Shown: piece by piece, positions 53,822 to 62,310 of the stretch
Layout: every line of letters begins with the position of its first letter
Position numbering within the stretch: position 1 is the stretch's first letter
The notes under the pieces: generated by a model
The model's database searches: none
Seen by the model: only the letters and a program-made list of their open reading frames with translations
What the model was told of the DNA's origin: nothing
Translations under genes and position numbers: made by a program
From: an uncultured Pelagibacteraceae bacterium
GTDB lineage: Bacteria; Pseudomonadota; Alphaproteobacteria; Pelagibacterales; Pelagibacteraceae
Assembly: GCA_902556905.1 (NCBI GenBank)
Contig: CACDYK010000005.1
Coordinates: 1 to 64,000, forward strand
DNA: 64,000 nt
Direction of reading: 5' to 3'

Positions 53822-54744
53822 TTATTATATTTTATTGTCTTAATTTGATGATTGCTATTTAAATTTAAAATTATTGAAGAATATTTTGGCGCATATTTAA
53901 ACATATTTTGTGTTATTCTTTGGTAAGTTTGCATAAAGTTAATAACTTTGTCTTTGCTCATGATTTTATGACTAGATTTGTTCTTAGTTTTTAACCATAG
54001 CTTATTCTCTTGCTTTAACCTCCATTTTTGAAGCAAACCAAAGTTTTTAGCCTTTAAATATATTAAACAATTAAGTTGGGCATATAATTTCTTATATTTC
54101 ATCTTTAATTGTTGATTAACATATTTTCTCCAAATAAGTTTTTGATCATTTATTTTTTCAAGTGAATTGATAGATTTTTTAAGAGTTTTATTTGCCTCAG
54201 CTTTTGCCCCTACGCACCAGCCCTCAAATATTATTACATCTGACCGCTGTTTGATCTTATACCAATTCTTTCTAGGAAATCTGTCGTCAACTGCTTTATT
54301 GAAATTTGGCAAATCAATTTTTTTAAAATTTTTACTTTTTGCTTTTTTAAAAAAGTTTAACATCATTTGAATATCATGAGTTCCTGGTACTCCTCTTGTA
54401 GCCAACATTGGGTGAATTTTTTTTGATAAATTTAATCTTTCTTTTCGAGTTTTATAAAAATCATCTATTGAAATTTTAAATACTTTTAATTTAAAATATT
54501 TTTCTAATATAATTTTTATAATTGAACTGATGGTCGTTTTACCTGTTCCTTGTCCACCTGCTAAACCTACAATATAAGGTTTTTTACTATTTGTTTTTTT
54601 TGCAATCCAAAAACACATTGGAATTAAAAAAGACTTCAGCATTCCCTCTTTATTACTAAATTTTTCTTTAGATGTTTCTTGTGATTTAATAAATTTAAAA
54701 CAATCTTTTTTAACTTTACTAAAACACTCTTCAGTAATTTTCAT
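53818..54744 (-). CDS. D-glycerate 3-kinase-like P-loop kinase
   Basis: A 308-residue P-loop kinase. Walker A is GLAGGQGTGKTT (about residues 82-93). KISIDDFYKTRKERLNLSKKIHP and RGVPGTHD are typical of the plant GLYK/yeast Tda10 family, where phosphorylation of D-glycerate gives 3-phosphoglycerate. VIIFEGWCVGA is the Walker B-like strand. Several bacterial relatives are only labelled kinase, so the substrate is likely but not certain. Confidence 0.82.
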   Translation of the reverse strand: MKITEECFSKVKKDCFKFIKSQETSKEKFSNKEGMLKSFLIPMCFWIAKKTNSKKPYIVGLAGGQGTGKTTISSIIKIILEKYFKLKVFKISIDDFYKTRKERLNLSKKIHPMLATRGVPGTHDIQMMLNFFKKAKSKNFKKIDLPNFNKAVDDRFPRKNWYKIKQRSDVIIFEGWCVGAKAEANKTLKKSINSLEKINDQKLIWRKYVNQQLKMKYKKLYAQLNCLIYLKAKNFGLLQKWRLKQENKLWLKTKNKSSHKIMSKDKVINFMQTYQRITQNMFKYAPKYSSIILNLNSNHQIKTIKYNK

Positions 54745-54749
54745 TGAAC

Positions 54750-55121
54750 TTATTGCTTTTTTTGATCCATAGGATGGTTTTGACCATCTATCAAAGTTAT
54801 ATCTTTTAAGTTTGCTACATCAACTTCATCAACACAACCTAAATTAAATCCTGTCATAGTAGGAGCACTTCTTGGATTATGATGTGTATAAATCCCGCAT
54901 TCCGAACAAAAATAATGTTTAGCCACTTTTGTATGAAATTGATAAAGTTTTAATTTGTCTTCTCCTTTTGTAATTTTAAACTCTTCATTTTTAACCATGC
55001 CCATTGTTGCACTTTTTCTTTTACAAATAGAACAATTGCATTTTACAATTTTTACTAATTCATTTATTGGAACACTAATTTCAGCTTCAATCGATCCACA
55101 ATGACATGTTAGTTTTTGCAT
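54750..55121 (-). CDS. GFA/CENP-V family zinc protein
   Basis: A 123-residue protein of the glutathione-dependent formaldehyde-activating (Gfa) fold. The zinc-binding cysteines are all visible: CHCGS at residues 5-9, CNCSICKRK near residue 29 and FCSECG near residue 72. Gfa proteins may speed S-hydroxymethylglutathione formation, though many relatives have other roles. It lies between a cupin gene and the kinase gene with 5-6 base gaps. Confidence 0.88.
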   Translation of the reverse strand: MQKLTCHCGSIEAEISVPINELVKIVKCNCSICKRKSATMGMVKNEEFKITKGEDKLKLYQFHTKVAKHYFCSECGIYTHHNPRSAPTMTGFNLGCVDEVDVANLKDITLIDGQNHPMDQKKQ

Positions 55122-55127
55122 TAAGTA

Positions 55128-55478
55128 TTATTCTCCCCATTTTCCATGAAACTCATAAACAACTGCTGGTTCATTACCTACTACCCAACCATCATGACCT
55201 GGATCTATTGAATATGCATCACCAGCTTTATATGTTAATTCTGTTCCATCATCATGTTTGGCACAAACTGCTCCAGCAACTATTACACCAAGATGTTTTG
55301 CTTTGCAGCTATCAGTGCCTACTGTTGGTTTAATATCTTGTGACCATTTCCAACCAGGTTGTAAAACTAATCTCATTACTCTTTGATCTCCTATTTTTAC
55401 AATATCCATTTTAGCATTGTTAAAGCTGGTATTACTTTCGTCTGGATTATCAAAAGTTTTAACTTCAATTGAGCTCAT
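55128..55478 (-). CDS. cupin-domain protein
   Basis: A 116-residue single-domain beta-barrel protein. The segment from QRVMRLVLQPGWKWSQDIKP through GAVCAKHDDG-x-ELTYKAGDAYSIDPGHDGWVVG follows the cupin motif order. AAAGGAG eight bases upstream supports the start. It is the first gene of the cupin-gfa-kinase-tolC series. Ligand and function are unknown. Confidence 0.85.
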   Translation of the reverse strand: MSSIEVKTFDNPDESNTSFNNAKMDIVKIGDQRVMRLVLQPGWKWSQDIKPTVGTDSCKAKHLGVIVAGAVCAKHDDGTELTYKAGDAYSIDPGHDGWVVGNEPAVVYEFHGKWGE

Positions 55479-55614
55479 ATTTTTCTCCTTTTATAATTAA
55501 ATTAGAATTACAGACTACTAATGGTTTGAGTTATCCACAAGCATACAAAATGTAGTTTCGATGTTCACGTTTTGATTCACTTTTGATTCAGTTACAGACT
55601 CAAAATACAACTTC

Positions 55615-55661
55615 TTGCGTGTATTGTATAACTAGGCTATAAATTAGAACAAAACAAGAAC
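55615..55661 (+). promoter_or_regulatory. umuDC promoter with SOS (LexA) box touching the start codon
   Basis: A promoter TTGCGT (55615-55620), 17 bases, TATAAA (55638-55643) puts the transcript start at about 55650. GAAC-AAAACAA-GAAC at 55647-55661 is an exact alphaproteobacterial LexA site (GAAC-N7-GAAC) and ends on the base before the umuD ATG. The transcript leader would be only about 12 bases, without a clear Shine-Dalgarno. Confidence 0.82.
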
Positions 55662-56057
55662 ATGAAACTAACAATCCCTTATTATCTACATAAAGCAGGC
55701 GCTGGTTTCCCGTCCCCTGCAACTGATTATATCGAAGAAGATATTGATCTTAACATGCATTTAATAAGAAATGTTCCAGCTACTTTCATTATTAGAGTGC
55801 AAGGTAAATCAATGGTGGATGTTGGAATTAATGATGGAGATTTATTGGTAGTCGACAAAAGTTTAAAACCAAAAAACTTTTCAACTGTGATTGCAAACGT
55901 TCATGATGAACTTGTAGTTAAAAGCTTAGTTCAAGAAAGAGATAAAAAGTTTTTAACGTCAGGATCTAAAGAATTTACTGACAGAATTTTAATTAACGAA
56001 GAACAAGATATCTTTATCTGGGGGGTTGTAACTTATGTCATCCATTCTACGTACTAA
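55662..56057 (+). CDS. umuD: error-prone polymerase V accessory protein UmuD
   Basis: A 131-residue S24-family self-cleaving protein. The cleavage site Ala14-Gly15 lies in KAGAGFPSPATDY. The catalytic Ser50 (GKSMVDVGI) and Lys87 (LVVKSL) show the same spacing as the E. coli pair (60/97), shifted by ten. RecA filament-induced cleavage would give UmuD', the form active in translesion synthesis. It overlaps umuC by 23 bases. The N-terminus is shorter than in E. coli. Confidence 0.95.
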   Translation: MKLTIPYYLHKAGAGFPSPATDYIEEDIDLNMHLIRNVPATFIIRVQGKSMVDVGINDGDLLVVDKSLKPKNFSTVIANVHDELVVKSLVQERDKKFLTSGSKEFTDRILINEEQDIFIWGVVTYVIHSTY

Positions 56058-57312
56058 AAAAATAGCATTAGTTGATTGTAATTCCTTTTACGTTTCGTGT
56101 GAAAGATTATTCAATCCTAAAATAAGAAGAAAACCTGTCGTCGTTTTATCTAACAATGATGGTTGTATCATCTCAAGATCAAATGAAGCAAAAGCTTTAG
56201 GAATTAAAATGGGTGAACCTTATTTTAAAGCAAAAGATATTATTGTTAAAAACAAAGTTGAAGTTTTTTCATCTAATTATTCTTTGTATGGAGATTTATC
56301 TAGAAGAGTAATGAGAACTCTTAAAAGATTTAATGCAGATATAGAAGTTTATTCTATTGATGAAGCATTTTTAGATTTGTCTAATTTCCTAGATCAAGAT
56401 ATAGAAAAAGTTGGAAAAGAAATTAGAGATACAGTTTTACAATGGACTGGCATTCCAACTAGTATTGGAATTGCTAAAACAAAAACGCTAAGTAAAATTG
56501 CAAATCATATTGCAAAGAAAAAACAATCAGGAGTTACTAGTTTAATTGGAATTGATAACTTAGATCCAGTACTTGAAAAAGTTGAAATTAATGATGTCTG
56601 GGGTGTTGGTAGACAACTTACAAAATTTTATCAAAAACACGGAATTTATAATGCTAAGCAACTTAAAAATAAATCTAATAGCTGGATTAAAAAATCTTCA
56701 AATGTTTTAAGTTCAAGAACTGCAATGGAACTTAAAGGAATTCCTTGTATCAATTTAGAAACTACTACTACAAAAAGAAAAAGCTGCGTTGTTTCAAGAT
56801 CGTTTGGAAAAAGAGTAGAAAGATTTCAAGAATTAAAAGAAGCAGTTGCAAATTATTGTTTAAATGCATCTGAGAAAATAAGATCAGAATCGTTAGTTGC
56901 AAAAGCAATCACTGTATTTGTTAGAACTAGTCCTTTTCAGAGAAATTATGGATATTACTCGAATGCAAAGACAATTGATTTTCCAATTGCAACAAACAAT
57001 AGTATCGAAGTAGTTAAAACTGCAGTTACAATACTTGAGAGTATATTTAAAAATGGTTACCAATATCAAAAAGCAGGTGTCATGCTAACGGGATTATCGA
57101 ACGCCAATGATAAAACCAATCTATTTTCATCTGAAAAAGATGAGAAAATAAGTAGTTTAATGAGATCTATTGATAACACTAATCATCGATACGGTAGATC
57201 TACTCTAAGTGTTGCTAGCGCTGGTGTTCAAAAGCGATGGAATATGAAAAGAGAATATTCTTCTAAAATTGATACAGCTGACTTCTATTGTCTACCAACG
57301 ATTAGGGCTTGA
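56035..57312 (+). CDS. umuC: error-prone DNA polymerase V catalytic subunit UmuC
   Basis: Y-family polymerase that copies damaged DNA. LVDCNSFYVSCER contains the first catalytic Asp, VVLSNNDGCIISRS follows, and the YSIDEAFLDLS segment near residue 105 holds the second acidic cluster. The C-terminal little-finger region contains TSPF-RNYGYYSN, and the protein ends LPTIRA. At 425 residues it has the usual length (422 in E. coli). Overlap with umuD suggests coupled translation. Confidence 0.95.
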   Translation: MSSILRTKKIALVDCNSFYVSCERLFNPKIRRKPVVVLSNNDGCIISRSNEAKALGIKMGEPYFKAKDIIVKNKVEVFSSNYSLYGDLSRRVMRTLKRFNADIEVYSIDEAFLDLSNFLDQDIEKVGKEIRDTVLQWTGIPTSIGIAKTKTLSKIANHIAKKKQSGVTSLIGIDNLDPVLEKVEINDVWGVGRQLTKFYQKHGIYNAKQLKNKSNSWIKKSSNVLSSRTAMELKGIPCINLETTTTKRKSCVVSRSFGKRVERFQELKEAVANYCLNASEKIRSESLVAKAITVFVRTSPFQRNYGYYSNAKTIDFPIATNNSIEVVKTAVTILESIFKNGYQYQKAGVMLTGLSNANDKTNLFSSEKDEKISSLMRSIDNTNHRYGRSTLSVASAGVQKRWNMKREYSSKIDTADFYCLPTIRA

Positions 57313-57313
57313 T

Positions 57314-58699
57314 TTACTTGCCCTTTTTGATTGGGTCGTAAACAATCTTTTTATAATTAAAATCTTCGTATAAAGCGTTAGTTACTACAATTCTAGATTT
57401 TTCAAAATCAATTACAACATGTTGGCCACCTCTACCATGCATACCCATTACAGCTCTTTTTTTACTAATTCCTTTATAATGAGCTTGAAATTGTCCTGCA
57501 TATCCACGGGCGTATATCCATTGACCTGGCCTTCCTTCTTTATTTCTTTTCTCATTCTCTTTATCTATTCTATTCTCAAAAATAGTTTTTAAATATTTAC
57601 CAACACAAGTATCTTTTTGCCAATCATTTAACATGGCTTTAGCAATTCTAAGATAATCATATCGTGTAGCATAAAACATAATGTTCGCATTTCCTTTTTC
57701 CTTTGAAGAATTTTTAACTTTCCAGAATATTACACTGTCTTTAATTTTAGCTTTTTTATTAAATGTTTTTTCTAAAATTTTTTCAAAGTCATCACCTGTT
57801 TTAAACAAAACATAGTTTAATGCCAATGTTGGATTCATACTGGAATAATTAAAATATGGTTTAGATTTTTTTGTATTTTTAAAAAGAGAAATATATTGTT
57901 TAAAATCAATTACATAATCATCAAGACCACGAAATTTTTCATCTATTAAATTTTTATTTACAATTTTTGACAATTCAGAACCCACGATATACTCTTGATC
58001 ACCTGAGTTCATATTCAAAATATCAATTAATTTTTGATCATAATAAAGTGTATTTTCTAGTAATGGCCAATCATTTAATCTTGAATTAATATTTTCAATA
58101 TAACCATCACATATTGCGTGTCCAATTACATAAGATACCATTGTTTTACCTGCAGACATTGATCTTAATTTAGTGTCTTTATTTATAAATTTTCCAAATC
58201 GATTATCTGGGGTAAATTTATCAATGGTGATTTTATTTCCTTCAAACCTCAAATAACTTAACAAAGCTGTTTTCTCTAATTGTTTGTCAATATACTTATC
58301 TTCTTTTAGCTTGGATTTAAACTTATAAGGTTTTTTAGATGGTTTTACTTCGTATACACCAACAATTGGTTTATCTCTGTATGGGGAGTATGTGTATTTG
58401 TAAAGTTCGAAAAGCAAAGTATCGAAATTAGGTTTTTCAGTTTCTTCTGGAAGCCAGCTACTATCATCGTAAAATTTTATTTTAAGATTATTTTCATACT
58501 TAGGTTTGTCACATTTATTATAATACCAAAGATGGCTATACTTAGGTTCTGCTTTGCATACTTTACTTTCTTCTTTTGTTACAAATTCACTGTGACCATT
58601 TTTAAATAGCCATTTGTTAAATCCATCAAGCCTATTATTTGCATAGCTATTTTGAAAAATAAAAAAGCTTAAAGTCAAAAATACTAGTATCTTTCTCAT
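57314..58699 (-). CDS. secreted serine hydrolase of the beta-lactamase (class C/EstB) fold
   Basis: A 461-residue protein. I take ATG at 58697-58699 because it gives a proper signal peptide (MRKILVFLTLSFF, cleaving near SYA). The S-x-x-K active-site motif appears as MSAGKTMVSYV near residue 185, and FNYSSMNP supplies the Y-x-S/N element. The C-terminal MGMHGRGGQHVVID resembles the H/K-x-G box. Members cleave esters, D-peptides or lactams; nothing here tells which. Confidence 0.85.
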   Translation of the reverse strand: MRKILVFLTLSFFIFQNSYANNRLDGFNKWLFKNGHSEFVTKEESKVCKAEPKYSHLWYYNKCDKPKYENNLKIKFYDDSSWLPEETEKPNFDTLLFELYKYTYSPYRDKPIVGVYEVKPSKKPYKFKSKLKEDKYIDKQLEKTALLSYLRFEGNKITIDKFTPDNRFGKFINKDTKLRSMSAGKTMVSYVIGHAICDGYIENINSRLNDWPLLENTLYYDQKLIDILNMNSGDQEYIVGSELSKIVNKNLIDEKFRGLDDYVIDFKQYISLFKNTKKSKPYFNYSSMNPTLALNYVLFKTGDDFEKILEKTFNKKAKIKDSVIFWKVKNSSKEKGNANIMFYATRYDYLRIAKAMLNDWQKDTCVGKYLKTIFENRIDKENEKRNKEGRPGQWIYARGYAGQFQAHYKGISKKRAVMGMHGRGGQHVVIDFEKSRIVVTNALYEDFNYKKIVYDPIKKGK

Positions 58700-58792
58700 T
58701 ATTAAAAGGCTAATCAAAATAGTTGTTTGTTTCAATATCCTTTTTTAATAAAAAATATTGTATTATTGATAAAAAATACTAATAAATAGAGC

Positions 58793-59014
58793 ATGCAAAA
58801 CCAAGAAATAGTCAAAATAATTGATAACCTTAAAGGAAGAAGAGGTTATGAGGAAAAAAGAGCGTCTAAATTAGGTTTTTCATCTCTTTATGCTTATTTT
58901 GAAGACAAAATTTCAAAGAAACAAAAAGCTATTGAAGACGAGCAAAAAGAATTAGAAGCTGCAAAAATTGAAGACCAACCAAAAGCAAATAAAAAAAGCT
59001 GCGGTTGTTGTTAA
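58793..59014 (+). CDS. small protein with a Cys-rich CGCC tail
   Basis: A 73-residue protein that I do not recognise. A basic N-terminal half (IDNLKGRRGYEEKRASKLGFSS is the core) leads into a predicted coiled coil (KISKKQKAIEDEQKELEAAK) and ends KKSCGCC. The terminal cysteines may bind metal. It lies four bases upstream of the BKACE-family gene and is probably co-transcribed with it. Confidence 0.75.
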   Translation: MQNQEIVKIIDNLKGRRGYEEKRASKLGFSSLYAYFEDKISKKQKAIEDEQKELEAAKIEDQPKANKKSCGCC

Positions 59015-59018
59015 ATAA

Positions 59019-59804
59019 ATGAGTTTTTATAAACCGGAAAAGTTACCTAAATTAATGGTAGCTCCAAATGGAGCTAGAAAAGTAAAAAAAGATCATCCAG
59101 CTGTTCCTTTAACAATTAGCGAGACAGTAGCAACAGCAAAATCTTGTTATGAAGCTGGTGCAGGTGCAATACATTTGCATGTAAGAGATAAAGAAGGTCA
59201 ACACGTATTAGATGCAGGACTTTATAAAGAAGCACTAAGTGAATTAGAGCATCAAGTACCAGAAATGCATATACAAGTTACAACTGAGGCTATTGGAAAA
59301 TATTCTCCAGCAGATATGCGGAAGCTTGCATATGATGTAACTCCACCAGGCACATCAATTGGAACATCAGAATTAATTCCTTCTAGAAAACCTGAAGAGG
59401 AAGATATCAAACTTTATAAATATTTAACTGAAGCAGGTACAAAAATTCAACACATACTTTATAAACCTGAAGATATAGATTTATTAGTTGAATTACTAAA
59501 TAAAGCAGAAATTCAAATCAATGATGCTTGGTGTTTATTTGTTATTGGTCATTATAGTGGAAGAATAAGCTATCCAGAAAATATTTCACTGTTTGTAAAA
59601 AAAATGGAAGAGCATAAAGTAAATCTTGATTGGGCAATATGTGCTTTTGGAAAAGAAGAAATGAGTTGTTTAGAAAAAGCTATAAGTCTAGGAGGAAAAA
59701 TAAGAGTTGGATTTGAAAATTCATTATTTATGCCTAATGGAGAAATTGCTCCAGACAACCACATCAAAGTTGATGCTGTTAATAAATTGTTTCAATTAAA
59801 CTAA
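59019..59804 (+). CDS. BKACE-family (3-keto-5-aminohexanoate cleavage enzyme-like, DUF849) protein
   Basis: A 261-residue TIM-barrel protein of the beta-keto acid cleavage enzyme family, which condenses a beta-keto acid with acetyl-CoA. GAIHLHVRD carries the two zinc His residues, TSELIPS the substrate-site Ser-Glu, and IRVGFENSLF the C-terminal barrel end. It is somewhat shorter than typical members (270-310). Family members act on many beta-keto acids (keto-aminohexanoate, carnitine-derived and others), so the substrate is open. It overlaps the convergent hydroxylase gene by nine bases. Confidence 0.88.
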   Translation: MSFYKPEKLPKLMVAPNGARKVKKDHPAVPLTISETVATAKSCYEAGAGAIHLHVRDKEGQHVLDAGLYKEALSELEHQVPEMHIQVTTEAIGKYSPADMRKLAYDVTPPGTSIGTSELIPSRKPEEEDIKLYKYLTEAGTKIQHILYKPEDIDLLVELLNKAEIQINDAWCLFVIGHYSGRISYPENISLFVKKMEEHKVNLDWAICAFGKEEMSCLEKAISLGGKIRVGFENSLFMPNGEIAPDNHIKVDAVNKLFQLN

Positions 59805-61256
59805 AATAGATAAATTCTTATTTAAATAAGATTTAAAATCCTTAACTGATTTACATGAAGAAAGAATAAATCTATCTGGTCTTACTATTATAGCTTTTGA
59901 ATTAGAATTTTTAAAAAATTTTTCTAAATCTTTATTATTTTTTGATTGTATTGAATTCAATTTACCAGAGATATTATTTTTAATCTCTTTTGATAATATT
60001 AAAATTGGTTTTAAAGAAAATTTATCATCTAATAATTTTCCATTTTTTATTTTAAATTGAGGAAATATTTTTCCTCGATTTTTATCTTGAACCTTTCCTA
60101 GACCTTTACCTAGTTTAGGTTTAATCGATTTCATACTCTTTTGGCCATCAGGTGTAGAGGAGACTTTGCCTGTTATATTTGAAGTTCCAACTGCATTGAC
60201 AAATTCCCCCATTTTAGCTGTTGTTTTTATGTATTCTTTAACATTTGAATATCTCTCAGATTGATACGTTTTAAGGAGTTTATCACTGTGATTGTTTTTC
60301 AAACAATGTGCAATCTTCCAGGATAGATTTGATGCATCTCTAATTCCAGCACACATTCCTTGACCCATAAAAGGGGGCATTAAATGTGCTGCATCGCCTG
60401 CAAGAAAAACTCTACCTTTTTTCCAATTTTTTGAAATTGCAGATTGAAAAGTATAAATAGTCTTTCTTTCCATAAAAGCATCACTGGGTTTTAACCATGG
60501 TTTTAGAAAATTCCAAATATATGAATTAGATAAGACTTTTTTTTCACTTTCATTGTCATGGATTGCAAACTCCCATCGTCTCCTTTTGCCGACATTTCGA
60601 CAATAGGTAGCTGGACGTTTTGGATTAGAATATTGAATGGTTCTATCTGGTAATTCCTTTTTATCTTTTTTTAAAATTAAATCTACTACAGCCCATTTTT
60701 GAGTAAATCCAAGATTTTGAAATTTTGCTTTTATCTGTTCTCTTGTTGTTGAATTAGCACCATCACATCCGACAACATACTTAGAACTTATTTCTTTAAT
60801 TCTTTTATTATTAACATTTTCTAAAATTATTTTTACTGAATTTTTATCTTCTTTAAGATTAACAACTTTTGTATTTTGCATTTTTGTTACTTTTTTAAAG
60901 TCTTTTAGTCTTCCCCTAAGTTTTCTTTCTAGGTCTGGCTGATGAAATCTATAACTTGGATACCAACCATTCTCAGTTACTGATCTTGGTCTTGGCCAAT
61001 CTAATACTTCTTTATTTTTAGAATTAACAAATTTTGTTCCTTTATTAATTATTGTATGTTTTAAAAATTTATCTGTAATACCAATTGTTTGAAAAACTCT
61101 CATAATCTCATCATCAAAATGAACAGCTCTTGGTAAAGGATAAAAACTTTTTTCTTTTTCAACTATCAAAATTGAAAAACCATGTAATGCTAATAGATTA
61201 GCTAAGGTACCTCCTGTGGGACCAAAACCTATAATTACAACATCATAATTTTTCAT
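59796..61256 (-). CDS. FAD-dependent aromatic hydroxylase (MhpA-like)
   Basis: A 486-residue flavin monooxygenase of the PHBH/MhpA group. GFGPTGGTLANLLALHG binds FAD at the N-terminus, VGCDGANSTTRE is the conserved DG motif, and VFLAGDAAHLMPPFMGQG is the second FAD segment. MhpA hydroxylates 3-(3-hydroxyphenyl)propionate to a catechol. The C-terminal third is Lys/Asn-rich. The extradiol dioxygenase gene ends 18 bases upstream, so hydroxylation followed by ring opening is the likely order. The true substrate is unknown. Confidence 0.88.
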   Translation of the reverse strand: MKNYDVVIIGFGPTGGTLANLLALHGFSILIVEKEKSFYPLPRAVHFDDEIMRVFQTIGITDKFLKHTIINKGTKFVNSKNKEVLDWPRPRSVTENGWYPSYRFHQPDLERKLRGRLKDFKKVTKMQNTKVVNLKEDKNSVKIILENVNNKRIKEISSKYVVGCDGANSTTREQIKAKFQNLGFTQKWAVVDLILKKDKKELPDRTIQYSNPKRPATYCRNVGKRRRWEFAIHDNESEKKVLSNSYIWNFLKPWLKPSDAFMERKTIYTFQSAISKNWKKGRVFLAGDAAHLMPPFMGQGMCAGIRDASNLSWKIAHCLKNNHSDKLLKTYQSERYSNVKEYIKTTAKMGEFVNAVGTSNITGKVSSTPDGQKSMKSIKPKLGKGLGKVQDKNRGKIFPQFKIKNGKLLDDKFSLKPILILSKEIKNNISGKLNSIQSKNNKDLEKFFKNSNSKAIIVRPDRFILSSCKSVKDFKSYLNKNLSILV

Positions 61257-61274
61257 TTAAAAAATAATAATTTT

Positions 61275-62249
61275 TTATTTTTTGTTAGTAGTATTTGAGT
61301 ATAGCCAAGGACAATCAATAAAAAGTGGTGCTTGTTTTCCTTCAGAGGCTGTTTCTAATCTTTTGTTTCTAAACTTCATTCTTTCTTCATCAGGTAAATA
61401 TAATCTTTCATGTCCCCAAAAACTTGGTCCTTCAAACGTCTCTATTGGCTCCCACGTTTTAGGATCAATAATTCTTCCACCCCAACCATTTTCAATAAAA
61501 AATCCTGACGGTGTTATAGAATAAAATGATGTCATATAATCATTAGTGTGCCTTCCAAGAGTATAAGCTATTTTATTATCTTGATATTGAAGTAAGTCAT
61601 ACCCTTGACCAACATCATCTAAACTATTGTATTCGACCATGAAATGATGAAAACCAGTTCTACCAGATCCAAATAGTGCTAAACTGTGATGTCTTCCATT
61701 TACATGAAAAAAACATAGAGAAATTGGTGTATGACTATAATCGCTTATTTTAAAGCCCAAAACTTCAGTGTAAAATGGTATTAAATCATCAATTTTTTTA
61801 ACATGAATTACTGCATGACCCATTCCAAGAGCGCCTGTTTTAAACCCCGAAATTGGACGACTTGGTTTAAATGGATCCGTATCATTCATAGGATTATAAA
61901 CTAGCTCAATTTTATTTCCTTGAGGATCATTAAAATAAATTAAATCTTCAACAAACCTTTTATCAGCAAAAGATGTTTTGCCTTGTTGAACTTGAATTTT
62001 ATTTTCTTCTAATTTTGATGCAAAGAATAATAAATCTTCTTTCTCATCAACTTCCCAACCCATAAATCCAAGACCATCACCCGTATCACCTGTTATTGTT
62101 AATCTTTGTTTTTGATCGTCCATTCTAAAAGATAAAATATCTTTTCCTCGATCAACTTGCTGCATGCCTAAACTTTTTTGAGTATAGTCTGACCAATCTT
62201 CAAATTTATCTGAGTTTACTCCAATGTAACTAAGAGCTTTTATAGCCAT
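61275..62249 (-). CDS. type I extradiol ring-cleavage dioxygenase (VOC family)
   Basis: A 324-residue two-domain dioxygenase of the BphC/2,3-dihydroxybiphenyl type. The C-terminal domain carries the iron ligands His (MGHAVIHVK), His (FHHFMVEY) and Glu (FFIENGWGG); catalytic neighbours include HDMTSF-like TNDYMTSFYS. The N-terminal domain begins ALSYIGVNSD. It would cut a catechol ring next to the hydroxyls (meta cleavage). It lies between a TRAP binding protein gene and the hydroxylase gene. Confidence 0.9.
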   Translation of the reverse strand: MAIKALSYIGVNSDKFEDWSDYTQKSLGMQQVDRGKDILSFRMDDQKQRLTITGDTGDGLGFMGWEVDEKEDLLFFASKLEENKIQVQQGKTSFADKRFVEDLIYFNDPQGNKIELVYNPMNDTDPFKPSRPISGFKTGALGMGHAVIHVKKIDDLIPFYTEVLGFKISDYSHTPISLCFFHVNGRHHSLALFGSGRTGFHHFMVEYNSLDDVGQGYDLLQYQDNKIAYTLGRHTNDYMTSFYSITPSGFFIENGWGGRIIDPKTWEPIETFEGPSFWGHERLYLPDEERMKFRNKRLETASEGKQAPLFIDCPWLYSNTTNKK

Positions 62250-62271
62250 CTAAATTTTTCCTAAATAAAAT

Positions 62272-62293
62272 GAGCCCACAAAAACGTGGGCTC
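62272..62293 (-). terminator. stem-loop between dctP and the dioxygenase gene
   Basis: GAGCCCAC and GTGGGCTC form a perfect 8-base stem with a six-base loop. On the minus strand it lies just after the dctP stop and is followed by ATTTTATTT, a weak T tract. It may end most transcripts of the abundant binding-protein message while letting some continue into the dioxygenase gene. Confidence 0.7.
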
Positions 62294-62310
62294 AAAAGTA
62301 TATATTATTA

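Noticed and set aside
55106..55333. 75-residue plus-strand frame rich in His and Leu
   Set aside because: Antisense to the cupin gene, whose start, ribosome site and fold pattern are clear.
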